From NCBI GenBank assembly GCA_963759115.1, contig CAVWXT010000005.1, forward strand, positions 2,294,001 to 2,358,000: a stretch of 64,000 nucleotides of DNA, given 5' to 3'. Below are positions 55,734 to 64,000 of the stretch, piece by piece; position 1 is the stretch's first letter; each line of letters starts with the position of its first letter. The translations under genes and the position numbers were made by a program. The notes below the pieces were generated by a model. It was not told the origin of the DNA. It did no database searches and was given only the letters and a program-made list of their open reading frames with translations. This stretch comes from CAVWXT01 sp963759115. GTDB lineage: Bacteria > Planctomycetota > Planctomycetia > Pirellulales > Thermoguttaceae.

Positions 55734-57284
55734 ATGAAGGCGAGTCTACCACGCGGCCTGTTCCTGGTTTCTACCTTGTTAACCGCATACGGCACGCTGG
55801 CTGCCGTCGGCTATCCCGCCACGCAGACGGCCAAAACCTGCTCCCAGCAGGACGTGCAGGCGGCCATCGACGCGGCGCAGGACGGCGACACCGTGGCCGT
55901 GCCGGCCGGCACGAGCGAGTACAAGACCATCACCCGGGGCGTGCCTGCCCTGAAAATCAACAACAAGGGCATCACCCTGATCGGCGCCGGCATCGGCCGG
56001 ACGGTCCTCAAGGACGCTACCTACAGCGCCGAAAAGAACCAGTGGTCCGATGGCCTGCTGGTGGCCCAAGGCGGCAAGGGCAAGGCAATTCGCATTGCGG
56101 GATTCACGTTTGACGGTTCGGGCATCAAGAATGCCGGCAAGCCCGCCATCATCTGCATCAGCGGCGCGTACGACAACCTCCGCATCGACCATTGCCGGTT
56201 CTTGAACGTCAACGGCGCCATCAAGACGATCGGACTGATGCGGGGAGTCGTCGACCACTGCCGGTACGAGTTGATGGAAGACCACGCCCTGGGCAATCCC
56301 TATTTCTATTGGATGGAAGGAAACGGCGCCGCGGCCTGGAAAACCCCCACGCCGCTGGGCAGCGCGGATGCCATCTACGTCGAAGATTGCCATATCGAGT
56401 TTCATAATCCCCGCTCCAACGATTCGCCGGCCCTGCCCACGATGGACGGCGCGCGGGCCGTGTTCCGCCACAACACGGTCTATGATGGATTCCTGGAGTT
56501 CTTTGGCGTCGATTCGCGGCCTCGCGGAACGGCCAGTTTTGAAGTTTACGAGAATGAGTTCACCGGCAAGTGCTTCTGCGCGATCGGCCTGAAGGGCGGA
56601 ACCGGCGTGGTGTTCAACAACTCGATCCGGGGCCAGTTCGACAAGCAGCCCCTCTGGGCGACGGAATACCGAACCGGCGGACCAAGACAAAAGTATGGCC
56701 AATGCGACGGCACGAGCCGCTTCGACGGCAACGAGTTGGCCAACGGTGACAAGCAGGCATACGCCGGCTCGCATTCGGGCAGCGACGGCGCCTCGACCTT
56801 GACGTGCTCCGGCAAGAACTGGAGGCCCAACGGATTGGTCGGCTATGCGGTATGGAACGTCGCCGACAACAGCGTGGGCAAGATCACCGCCAACACGGAA
56901 AACACGATCACCGCGGTTCTGAAGGGGGGCAAGCGGAACACTTGGAACGCGGGCGACGCCTTCAAAGTGACCAACGGCTATCCGGCGATCGACCAGATCG
57001 GCCGCGGTCGCGATGCAGGCTTGAGCGCCATCCAACCCCAACCGCTGGAACCCGTCTATGCCTGGGGAAATACCTACAACGACAAACCTTGTGAGCTGAA
57101 GGTCAGGCGGTTCTATCCCAAGGAAGAGGAGTATATCCAGGATGGCCGGGACTTCTTCAATGCAAAGAAGCCGGGCTATACTCCGCTGCCATACCCGCAT
57201 CCCGTTGTGGCAGCCGACACGACTGCCGTTGCATCGCTTAGCGACGGCCGGAGTGGCGCCACGTCGGCGAAACGGGAGAAGTAG
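55734..57284 (+). CDS. Exported right-handed beta-helix protein
   Basis: A secreted protein of 516 residues. The signal is LPRGLFLVSTLLTAYGTLAAVG. TCSQQDVQAAIDAAQDGDTVAVPAGT opens a pectate-lyase-like helix, with rungs such as GITLIGAGIGRTVLKDAT, IRIAGFTFDGSGIKN and LRIDHCRFLNVNGAIK. The C-terminal part includes FDGNELANGDKQAYAGSHSGSDGASTLT and a YPxxxQIGRGRD-like segment. The fold suggests polysaccharide binding or lysis; no catalytic set is assigned. An AAGGAA site supports the start at 55734, ten codons into the open frame. Confidence 0.8.
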   Translation: MKASLPRGLFLVSTLLTAYGTLAAVGYPATQTAKTCSQQDVQAAIDAAQDGDTVAVPAGTSEYKTITRGVPALKINNKGITLIGAGIGRTVLKDATYSAEKNQWSDGLLVAQGGKGKAIRIAGFTFDGSGIKNAGKPAIICISGAYDNLRIDHCRFLNVNGAIKTIGLMRGVVDHCRYELMEDHALGNPYFYWMEGNGAAAWKTPTPLGSADAIYVEDCHIEFHNPRSNDSPALPTMDGARAVFRHNTVYDGFLEFFGVDSRPRGTASFEVYENEFTGKCFCAIGLKGGTGVVFNNSIRGQFDKQPLWATEYRTGGPRQKYGQCDGTSRFDGNELANGDKQAYAGSHSGSDGASTLTCSGKNWRPNGLVGYAVWNVADNSVGKITANTENTITAVLKGGKRNTWNAGDAFKVTNGYPAIDQIGRGRDAGLSAIQPQPLEPVYAWGNTYNDKPCELKVRRFYPKEEEYIQDGRDFFNAKKPGYTPLPYPHPVVAADTTAVASLSDGRSGATSAKREK

Positions 57285-57379
57285 CCGAACCAACGGGGCT
57301 GGCGGTTGCTTTCGCCGCGTCGCGATTCACGTTGCCCCCGCGATCCCGTTGCTCAAGGACTGGTGAATCAATTACTGTC

Positions 57380-57443
57380 GTACTCCTCACGCTCCGCGTG
57401 AGGCCGAGTCGCCGCAAAACCTCACGCGGAGCGTGAGGAGTAC
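57380..57443. repeat. Perfect palindrome, TCCTCACGCTCCGCGTGAGG family
   Basis: Twenty-four-base arms starting GTACTCCTCACGC are perfectly complementary with a 16-base spacer (the inner half is itself palindromic). It lies between convergent genes. Nothing else is recognised in 57285-57513. Confidence 0.85.
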
Positions 57444-57513
57444 ATCCCGAAACGCAACACTTGTTGATTTGCCGATCCCAAGCGCGGCGCAGTCTGATTC
57501 CGAACCAGGCAAG

Positions 57514-58431
57514 TCAGGCCAGTACCTGCTCCTCCTCTTCCGGTTCTTGGCAGAGGACGCGGTCGCGGCCGAGACGCTTGGACTCGTACATGGCCTTGTC
57601 GGCGCGATCGAAGATGGACTCGTCCGTGTCGCCCTCGCGGGGAGCGGCGATTCCGAGGCTGGCCGAGACGGCAACCTCGCCGCCCCGCACGGCGACGTGG
57701 CACGCCTTGTCGGCAATCCGGCAACGGAGGGACTCGGCCGCTTCCATGCCGGCGTCCAGGTCGGTCTGAGGAAGCAGGATCGCGAACTCATCCCCGCCAT
57801 GCCGGCCGACAAAATCCCCCGGCCGCACCGACTGTTTCAGCCGCTCTCCGACCGTTTTCAGCACGCAATCGCCGACGGCGTGGCCGTGGGAGTCGTTGAT
57901 CCACTTCAACTTGTCCAAGTCGACCAGGATCAGGACGAAGGGCTCCTGCCGCCGCCGCCACGCGTCCAGCAGCACGTGCAATTTCTCATCGAAGGCCCTG
58001 CGGTTGTCGACGCTGGTCAGGGTGTCGGTGCGCGCCTCCTTTCGTGCGTGGTCGATCTCGACAGCCTGCTCCTCCAAGCGGTAGCGCGTGCAGAGCAGGT
58101 CCTCCTGCATCCGCTGATTTGAGTTCAGCAGGGACGTCATCTCCCCCAACAGGGCCCGCTTCACGGCTTCCATCTCGCCGGTGGCGTGCAGGCGGTCGAC
58201 CTGTTGGGCGTTCTCCCGAATCTCCGAATTGTGGTTATCGACGCGGCTGGAGATCTGTTCGGCCGCGCCGAGCAGATCGGCCAGCATCTTCAGCGTGGCC
58301 TGACGCTCCCTCTGAACTACGGTATCCACCTCGCCCCCGGCGCGGCTGCGGCGCAGGAGCAGGCCCGTCAGCAGGCCCGCAACCAGGCTGGCGAAAACCC
58401 ACGGCGAAACGTGCCACAATGCATCGATCAT
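57514..58431 (-). CDS. Diguanylate cyclase (GGDEF) with one membrane helix
   Basis: It makes the second messenger cyclic di-GMP. 305 residues: one N-terminal membrane helix (PWVFASLVAGLLTGLLL), a coiled coil to about residue 130, then a full GGDEF domain. The active loop GGDEF is at 212-216, and the inhibitory I-site RPGD is at 203-206 with the normal five-residue spacing, so product feedback is likely. ARTDTLTSVDNRRAFDE is the standard opening. No PAS or other input domain is seen; the coiled coil may transmit membrane or partner signals. The frame is intact. Confidence 0.92.
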   Translation of the reverse strand: MIDALWHVSPWVFASLVAGLLTGLLLRRSRAGGEVDTVVQRERQATLKMLADLLGAAEQISSRVDNHNSEIRENAQQVDRLHATGEMEAVKRALLGEMTSLLNSNQRMQEDLLCTRYRLEEQAVEIDHARKEARTDTLTSVDNRRAFDEKLHVLLDAWRRRQEPFVLILVDLDKLKWINDSHGHAVGDCVLKTVGERLKQSVRPGDFVGRHGGDEFAILLPQTDLDAGMEAAESLRCRIADKACHVAVRGGEVAVSASLGIAAPREGDTDESIFDRADKAMYESKRLGRDRVLCQEPEEEEQVLA

Positions 58432-58615
58432 TTGTCTATGACTCGCCCCTGACCCTACTACAAATATATCCTGTTCCCCCGCCGCGGAGCCCGGCGCGAC
58501 GCTCGAAATTCGGCCGGGGGGGTACGCGTCGGATCGTAACGGCTGGCACCGGCCAAAAACGGTCTAAGTCGCGGCGTCGCCCATGCTTGCGTACGCTACG
58601 GTAGCAGTAGCGGTA

Positions 58616-60299
58616 GAAAATTTGGCTCTTCCGGTTTTAGGTGCAGAACGCGAGAAATTCAGCCTTCAGGCCACGGACGATCTCGCGTAGCTCGGCGATG
58701 GTCCGCCCGGCGGCTTCCGACGCCCGGTTCAAGTCCAGGAGCAGCCGGTTCCAGAGCGTGTCGGCTGACTTCACGCCGTAGCAGCGTTTGGTGATGACGC
58801 GGGCCTTGTTGTTGATACCTTCAACCGCCGCGCTGGTGTACCGCCCGTCGAAGTCGTTCAGGATGCCCGTCTTCCAGTTGTCGTAGGTCGTCCAGAACTT
58901 GGCGAAGTCCAGCCCCAGCGCTTCGGTCCGCGCCGGAGTTCGGCCAACTGCTGTTCCGCTGTGGCGCGATCCGGCGCAGTGTCGAAGATCTCCTTGAACC
59001 GCACGCGCACGTCATACACGTCCTTCAACACAGGCAACTCGACGAACAGCCGATCCAGCGACTCGCGTTCCTCGGGCTTCAGGTCCTTCGGGTCGCGGCG
59101 GAACTCCCACATCAGCGAGCGGAACCGTTTCTGCTCGGCTTTGGACAACTGGGCCTTGTGCTTCCGCGTGCTTTTTTTTTCGCAACTCATCCACCACCTC
59201 GTTGAACTGCTTGGCCACGTGGAACCGGTCCACCACCAACCGGCTGTTGCGAAGTTGCTCGTTGCAGACCGGGCCGTAGACCTTCCCCATGTCCACGCGG
59301 TGCGTTTCCACCGCGGCGCGCTGCTCGGGCGTCAATTTCCCCAGGCATTCGAGGGCCGCTGCCGTGTCGCGCCCGCGGGCCACCGCCAGCACCTTCGGCG
59401 ACTCCGGGTCGGTCAAGTCCGTCATCACCGTCACGTACAACTTGTGCCGCTTCTTGAGGCTGATTTCGTCCATGCCCACGTGCTTGATGACCCGTGCCGG
59501 GTCGATCCGCTTGTCGTCCTTCAACTGGTTCTCGACGATCAGTTCCACGGTCTCCGCCGAGATGCCCAGCCGCGCGGCCACCTCTTCTTCGTTGCTGCCG
59601 ATGAGCATCCGCAGCACGTATTCCTCGAAGCGGTACGTGTACAGCACCTTCTTCCGCTTGAAGGGGGCGAAATGCTCCTGGCGATGCCCACAGCGCGAGC
59701 AACGATGGAAGCAAGGCTGGAAGATCAGGAAGCTCGGCTGACCCCACAGGTCCAGGTCGCGGACCACATAGACGGTGTTCTTGTACTCGTAGGTGGACGG
59801 CTCTTCGTGGCCGCACTGCTCACAACGGCAAGAGTCGGGCAGGGGGAACTTGACCTCGAAGCCGTGCCCGTCGCGCAAGCGCTCGTATCCCAACAGTTCC
59901 ACACCCGGCGGCAAATCCAACTTCACTTTGACCTCGACCTGAGCCATCCGTGGCCTCCTTGGTTGGCGGTGTCTTCTGCGACGGGGCGAAGGCAACAACC
60001 GCGTTGGTCCGACCGCCGCCGCTTGAGCAAGGTAACGCCGCGGGCGACCTCGGGCCAACAGCAACCTTCCCAACTCGCGAAATCGGCGCCCGCAGGGAGG
60101 AGGCGGCGGAACATGTTCCCGGACAAGCACTTACGCTCGCAATCCCTGTTGCACTATATTCTTGTGGGGGGGGGCTAATATGGCGAGAATTACGTGCCTG
60201 GGGCGTTCAAGCAACCGTCGCGCGTAGTATAACGGCCGCTATTGTTGAGCCTCGGGTTTGTGCGGCGTTCGCACCCAGAACCGGAAGAGCCGAAAATTT
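58616..60299. mobile_element. ISL3-family element with 8-bp target duplication
   Basis: The element itself is 58624-60291 (1668 bp). Its ends start with GGCTCTTCCGGTT in both directions and stay similar for about 30 bases (GGTGC, GAACGC). The 8-bp direct repeat GAAAATTT flanks both sides (58616-58623 and 60292-60299), as expected of ISL3. The duplicated target is exact, which speaks for recent insertion into an intergenic site. Confidence 0.93.
58637..59947 (-). CDS. ISL3 family transposase, two frameshifts
   Basis: About 436 residues. An N-terminal zinc ribbon (CRCEQCGHEE and CFHRCSRCGH) precedes a helix-turn-helix (EEVAARLGISAETVELIV) and the DDE domain. The first Asp is in VGMDEISLKKRHKLYVTV, the second in LVVDRFHVAKQFNEVVDEL, and a late Glu in SAAVEGINNKARVI. 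One extra A in an A8 run near 59176 shifts the frame (LRKKSTRKHKAQLSK after correction), and another fault near 58940 must be corrected to reach LDFAKFWTTYDNWKTG. The ATG at 59947 has AAGGAGG before it. With the frames repaired it would be complete. Confidence 0.88.
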
Positions 60300-60355
60300 C
60301 CACCGTCCCGCACAGCCTGCAAGGGCAATGCGATCAGTCTCGGGTTGGGGGACCA

Positions 60356-61786
60356 CTACACCGTCGTCAACAGCCTGGCTGCCGCTTCGCACAACGACGA
60401 AGCATCCGCCGCCGTCGGGGCCTCGGCAATCGCGCGGACGATCGGTTCGGTGTTGCTGCCCCGCACCAGGAGCCAGCAGTCGGGCCAATCGAGCCGCAAG
60501 CCGTCCAGCCGGTCGGCCGCGGCGTCGGAGAACCGCGTCTCCAAGGCGTCGAGCGCGGCAGGCAGCTTTTCCGGCGGGAGAGACATCTTGGTCTTGACGA
60601 TCTCGTATCGCGGCAGTTCGTCGGCCAATTGGCCGATCGACATCTGGCGGGCGGCCATCGCGTCCAGCAACAGGGCCATGCCCACGAAGCTGTCGCGAAC
60701 GTAGCCCACGCGGGGGTCGATCGGTCCGCCGTTGCCTTCGCCGCCGAAGACGGCGTTGTGGGCCAGCATGGCGTCGACCACGTTCGCCTCGCCCACGGCC
60801 GAGCGGAAATAGGGCACGCCGTACCGTTGGGCCAGGTCTTCCGACATCCGGCTCGTGGCGCAGTTGGCTGCGATTGCGGGGACTGTCCCAATTTTCGCGG
60901 CGGTGAAAACGTCCTTTTGCGGGCCCGCTCCTTCGCCGCGAAAATGGGACTGTCCCCCTTGCGCCACTTGCCGCAGCACGTGATCGACGCACATCGCCAG
61001 CGTGTACTCCTCGCCCAGGTAGCGGCCCGACTGGTCGATCACGGCCAGCCGGTCGGCGTCGGGGTCTTGGCAGAAGCCGATCTCCGCGCCGCACTGCCTC
61101 ACGGTTTGCAGTACGCCGGCCAGATTTTCGGCGGTCGGTTCCGCCGGATGGGCGAACTGGCCGTCAGGCTCTTCGCCCAAGACGGTCACCCGGCAGCCAA
61201 GTTCGCTGAGCAGGAGGCGGCCCAAGATGCTCCCGGCGCCGTGATTCGAATCCAGCAACACGCGGAAACGGCGTTGGCGAATTCGCGGGGCGTCGACGGT
61301 CGCCAGAACGGCCGACAGTTGGGAGGTTGTCGTGTCTTCGCAACATCGGCCAAGACCCAAGCGGTCGTGCGGCAGCCAGGTGGGCGAGCCGGTGCGATAC
61401 TGATCGAGGACCTCGCGGCCCGGTCCGGCGGGAATGACTCGCCCCTCGGCGGAGAACAACTTCAGGCCGTTGTAGGGCAGCGGGTTGTGGCTGGCGGTGA
61501 TCTGGATGGCCCCGGCCGCCTTGTAGTGACGCAGCAGCACTCCGGCCGTGGGCGTGGCAATGATGCCGGCGTCGATCGTCGTGCGTCCCACTGCCTGCAA
61601 GGCCGCATGAATTGCCAGCGAGAGCATCTGGCCCGAGGGCCGGCTATCGCGGCCGACGAGCATCTCGCCCGGCGGGGCGGTGGCGGCAAACGCCGCCACG
61701 TAACGCATGGCCACTTCCGGCGTGAGAGTCTCTCCCACAATGCCCCTCAGTCCGGAGACGCTGATAATCGGTTCGGCCAAGATCAT
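60356..61786 (-). CDS. Phosphoglucosamine/phosphomannomutase family enzyme, with in-frame repeat insertion
   Basis: An alpha-D-phosphohexomutase of 476 residues, most like GlmM or ManB/phosphomannomutase; the exact substrate cannot be told. The catalytic Ser99 is in QITASHNPLPYNG, the metal loop is QDPDADRLAVID, the sugar-binding loop is GGEGNGGPIDP and the phosphate-binding end is LVRGSNTEPIVR. All four parts are intact. Between CVDHVLRQVA and AANCATSRM there are about 28 extra residues, GQSHFRGEGAGPQKDVFTAA and following, encoded by a palindrome at 60877-60960. Family members have a short loop there. An AAAGGA site supports the ATG at 61786. Confidence 0.85.
   Translation of the reverse strand: MILAEPIISVSGLRGIVGETLTPEVAMRYVAAFAATAPPGEMLVGRDSRPSGQMLSLAIHAALQAVGRTTIDAGIIATPTAGVLLRHYKAAGAIQITASHNPLPYNGLKLFSAEGRVIPAGPGREVLDQYRTGSPTWLPHDRLGLGRCCEDTTTSQLSAVLATVDAPRIRQRRFRVLLDSNHGAGSILGRLLLSELGCRVTVLGEEPDGQFAHPAEPTAENLAGVLQTVRQCGAEIGFCQDPDADRLAVIDQSGRYLGEEYTLAMCVDHVLRQVAQGGQSHFRGEGAGPQKDVFTAAKIGTVPAIAANCATSRMSEDLAQRYGVPYFRSAVGEANVVDAMLAHNAVFGGEGNGGPIDPRVGYVRDSFVGMALLLDAMAARQMSIGQLADELPRYEIVKTKMSLPPEKLPAALDALETRFSDAAADRLDGLRLDWPDCWLLVRGSNTEPIVRAIAEAPTAADASSLCEAAARLLTTV
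60877..60960. repeat. Palindrome of the GGGACAGTCCC family inside the mutase gene
   Basis: An 84-bp hyphenated palindrome, with arms GGGGACTGTCCCAATTTTCG and CGAAAATGGGACTGTCCCCC. Its length is a multiple of three and it leaves the frame open. The same family lies between genes at 9068-9119. Confidence 0.9.
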
Positions 61787-61861
61787 TCGTCCTTTCGCGT
61801 GGGAATGGCTACGCAAGTCTAGGCGCGCGGCGCAAAGTCGCAAGCAGCGTCTTGGCCCACC

Positions 61862-61979
61862 CAGGGCCGATCAGTTTTCCCAAATCTGGCTGTAGGAGGC
61901 GACTCCTGTCGCCGAGAGGGGGCGGAATCTAAGGCACTCGGCGACAGGAGTCGCCTCCCACAATGAAAACCGTGCGGCC
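61862..61979. repeat. Large palindromic repeat, family A copy 3
   Basis: CAGGGCCGATCAGTTTTCCC, then AGGCGACTCCTGTCGCC and GGCGACAGGAGTCGCCTCC. The right end CCCACAATGAAAACCGTGCGG shows the intron site uninterrupted. It lies just upstream of the mutase start and immediately left of the IS1202-like element. Confidence 0.88.
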
Positions 61980-63520
61980 TCGTGATTCCCGCCTGTTGTC
62001 AACCAATAGAAATGTCCCCTGTTTTGCGCCAATAGAAATGTCCCGTTACTGTTATGGTTTTCGTCTACCCTAAAGTGGCGTGCTCCGCGAGGCGAGCGCA
62101 GCGAGCCGAAGCGGAGCACGCCACTTTTTCCGCCGGCGGCGGGAGGGGGGCGGAAGGCTCTGGTCGGGCCGCAGCCACTCGCCGGCCGCGCCAGGGATGG
62201 TTCGCGGCAGGCTTGTGCCCCTGACTCGAACCCGTCGGGCCGGTACGCTTGGCCGGCTTTGGCAGCGGTGGGGCCAAGATCGGCGACCAACACACTTCGC
62301 GCTGGCCAGCGAACACCCGCAGCACGCCGTCCAGCGGTTCGCAGACCGTCACGCGCTGACCGCTCCGAATGAACTCGGCCGTCTCACGCGGCAATTGCAA
62401 GATGCGATTCCGCCAACGCAATGTCCAGTCCTTGGCCACCACCCGCGATTCTTGAATCGACACGATGCGCACCAGGTCCGTGCCGGCCGATAGCGGGCGA
62501 TGCCAGTCCTCCGCCGCCGCCGCCGCCACCGCGAAGCGCGCGTTGAATCCCACCAGAAACGTCTCCTCCAGGAATCGGTTCGCCGACTCCAAGTCGGAGA
62601 TCTTCGCGCGCCGCAACGCCTTGACCAGCCGATCCTGAAGCGTTCCGTTCATACGCTCCACACGCCCCTTCGCTTGCGGACTCCGCGCCAGAATCGACTC
62701 CACGTCCAGTTCGCGCATGGCTCGCCCAAACTGCGTTTCTGGCGGGCAATTGTCGAGCAATTCCGCATCCGTCGGCTCACCCTCCGGCCGATAAATACTG
62801 TGCTGATCCACGTACAGACCGCGCGGCAAGCCGTGCCGCCGGGCGTAACGCTGAAACAAGTCCGACAACGATGCCCATGATTCTTTCTCGTAGAACCGCG
62901 CCGTCACCCTGCCTGTGGCATCGTCGATCATGACCATCAGCACCGCCCAGCCACGCCGCCCCTCGAACCAGTCGTGAAACGAACCGTCCATCTGCACCAA
63001 CTCGCCAAGGTGCTCGCGCCGCGTTCGACGACGACGATGCAGTCGCCGCTTGCGCCGGCGATCCAACAAGCCCGCCTGCAACAGCCACCGCCGCAGCGTG
63101 GTCACCGAGACCTTCACGCCGTCTTCCTTCTCCAGGCATTCCGCCGCCAACGTCGCCCCGTAATCGGCGTACCGCTCGCGATACAACGCCAGCGACCGCT
63201 GTTTGGTCTTCTCCGGCGAATGCCGATTGGGGGCTCGGCCACGCAGCCGATGTACCAGGCCGGCATCGCCTTCGCTCTGATACCGAGACCACGCCCGCTT
63301 CGTTTGGCGATAACTCAGCCTCAGCAGTTCGCTCGCCTCGACCAGGGTCATCCCCCCCGTTTTCACCCGACTGAACGCCTCCAGCCGCTTTCGTTCTTTC
63401 CGACTCATCGAAATCGTCCCCATTCTCTCGTTTCCTTTCGGAAACGATCTTAGGGGACATTTCTATTGGTCGCTAATGGGGACAATTCTAATGGCGCACG
63501 ACAGCCTCGTGATTCCCGCC
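61977..63520. mobile_element. IS1202-like (ISTde1-group-like) element with 17-bp target duplication
   Basis: The element is 61994-63503 (1510 bp). The 17-bp target duplication GCCTCGTGATTCCCGCC lies at 61977-61993 and 63504-63520. The ends, read inward, are TGTTGTCAACCAATAG and TGTCGTGCGCCATTAG, both leading to a TGTCCCC block, which is repeated once more inside each end (CCAATAGAAATGTCCC). Target duplications of 15-18 bp are reported for the ISTde1 group of the IS1202 family; I use that for naming with some caution. Confidence 0.85.
62065..63423 (-). CDS. IS1202/ISNCY-type transposase
   Basis: A 452-residue DDE transposase, intact. Two N-terminal HTH regions (MTLVEASELLRLSYRQTKRAW, and VSVTTLRRWLLQAGL) precede the catalytic domain: QMDGSFHDWFEGRRG (first Asp), LYVDQHSIYRPEGE (second Asp) and QAKGRVERMNGTLQDRL (Glu). 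A long C-terminal basic tail follows. It is related to IS481/ISKpn21-type transposases. The ATG at 63423 has AAGGAAA eight bases upstream. It lies within target-duplicated ends, so the element is likely active. Confidence 0.85.
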   Translation of the reverse strand: MGTISMSRKERKRLEAFSRVKTGGMTLVEASELLRLSYRQTKRAWSRYQSEGDAGLVHRLRGRAPNRHSPEKTKQRSLALYRERYADYGATLAAECLEKEDGVKVSVTTLRRWLLQAGLLDRRRKRRLHRRRRTRREHLGELVQMDGSFHDWFEGRRGWAVLMVMIDDATGRVTARFYEKESWASLSDLFQRYARRHGLPRGLYVDQHSIYRPEGEPTDAELLDNCPPETQFGRAMRELDVESILARSPQAKGRVERMNGTLQDRLVKALRRAKISDLESANRFLEETFLVGFNARFAVAAAAAEDWHRPLSAGTDLVRIVSIQESRVVAKDWTLRWRNRILQLPRETAEFIRSGQRVTVCEPLDGVLRVFAGQREVCWSPILAPPLPKPAKRTGPTGSSQGHKPAANHPWRGRRVAAARPEPSAPLPPPAEKVACSASARCARLAEHATLG

Positions 63521-63546
63521 CCCCCTCCAAATCGACGGCGATCTGG

Positions 63547-63552
63547 TACAAT
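63547..63552 (+). promoter_or_regulatory. -10 box TACAAT upstream of tyrA
   Basis: TGGTACAATGGG contains TACAAT 57 bases before the ATG at 63610, similar to the boxes before the MFS and acs genes in this window. Confidence 0.55.
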
Positions 63553-63609
63553 GGGTCGCTTTAGCGGCGTCGGGCTGGTGATTGAGGCCGTTGCTGTAGC
63601 GGTAATGTC

Positions 63610-64000
63610 ATGAAAACATGGGACACGATCGCCATTGTGGGGGTAGGCCTGATCGGTGGGTCGATCGGGATGGCCTTGCGCCAACGGAACTTGGCCAGGA
63701 GCGTCGTGGGCATCGGCCGCCGGCAGGCCAGTCTGCGGGTGGCTCGCCGCGTCGGGGCCGTGACCCACACCACGATCGACCTCAACAAGGGCGTGGCCGA
63801 GGCCGAGTTGGTGATCGTCTGCACCCCCGTGGGCCGGATCGTCGAGCATGCCCGCCAGGCGGCCCAGCATTGCCCCGAACGGAGTCTGATTACCGACGCC
63901 GGCAGCACCAAGCTTTCGATCGTGGCCGCGTTGGACGCCGGGCTGGCACGCGGTTGCCGCTTTCTGGGCGGCCATCCCCTGGCGGGCAGCGAGAAGACCG
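63610..64000 (+). CDS. tyrA: Prephenate dehydrogenase, 5' part
   Basis: It oxidises prephenate (or arogenate) in tyrosine synthesis. The first 130 residues are visible and the gene runs out of the window. TIAIVGVGLIGGSIGMALRQ is the dinucleotide-binding loop, VIVCTPVGRIVEHARQAAQHCP and LITDAGSTK the second part of the NAD(P) fold, and FLGGHPLAGSEKT the conserved active-site His region. No fusion partner precedes it. Confidence 0.88.
   Translation, partial: MKTWDTIAIVGVGLIGGSIGMALRQRNLARSVVGIGRRQASLRVARRVGAVTHTTIDLNKGVAEAELVIVCTPVGRIVEHARQAAQHCPERSLITDAGSTKLSIVAALDAGLARGCRFLGGHPLAGSEKT

Overview
This is a G+C-rich window that most resembles a planctomycete, probably of the Pirellulales type. 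The inference rests on gene content recalled from those genomes: Tat-exported DegT-family aminotransferases, a PmoA/DUF6807 protein, a GHL10-type glycoside hydrolase-like protein, exported beta-helix proteins, TPR-tailed multi-membrane proteins, a sialate O-acetylesterase, and promoters with a TACAAT-type -10 box. No database search was run.

Layout. 0.2-1.9 kb: an IS1182-like element. 1.9-6.9 kb (-): priA and a GHL10-type exported protein. 7.2-13.5 kb (+): an outer-membrane factor, a MarR regulator and a MacA/MacB-like tripartite efflux system. 13.8-17.1 kb: two divergent Tat-exported aminotransferases. 17.3-19.6 kb (-): three planctomycete-type genes. 20.2-23.4 kb: tRNA-Ala(GGC) with the decayed end of an integrative element, an integrase head fused to a helicase tail. 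23.6-24.8 kb: an exported papain-like protease. 25.2-29.5 kb: a nitric-oxide defence cluster (MerR regulator, RIC iron-sulfur repair protein, DUF488, quinol NO reductase). 29.8-37.4 kb: an exported beta-helix protein, decayed recombinase and vWA fragments, and two tandem membrane-TPR genes. 37.5-43.0 kb: accessory genes, including a clamp-loader-like AAA gene cut by an IS110 fragment and a GHKL (MORC/MutL-like) ATPase convergent with a DNA methyltransferase. 43.3-43.8 kb: a HicA/HicB-like pair between direct repeats. 44.1-50.7 kb: an esterase-methyltransferase fusion, a group II intron, an MFS nucleoside-type transporter and acetyl-CoA synthetase. 50.8-55.2 kb: an island of toxin-antitoxin pairs plus a PD-(D/E)XK nuclease. 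55.7-64 kb: a beta-helix protein, a GGDEF protein, an intact ISL3 element with 8-bp target duplication, a phosphoglucosamine/phosphomannomutase, an IS1202-like element with 17-bp target duplication, and the start of tyrA.

The most unusual feature is the number and placement of palindromic repeats. At least ten different hyphenated palindromes lie between genes, and several lie inside reading frames: two places in priA, one in the GlmM-like mutase, one in a beta-helix gene. They are translated there as extra peptide, much like the palindromic elements of Rickettsia. One intergenic palindrome has been split by a group II intron without its own protein gene. Intact copies of the same palindrome at 15.4 kb and 61.9 kb show the empty site and fix the intron ends.

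Many otherwise well-conserved genes (priA, macA, macB, acs, the MFS gene, norB, aminotransferase, GHKL gene) carry single-base frameshifts, mostly one extra base in a short homopolymer. They cluster at 10.5-13.5 kb and 47.5-50.5 kb. I treat these as probable sequencing or assembly errors and give whole-gene spans, but real decay is possible for some.
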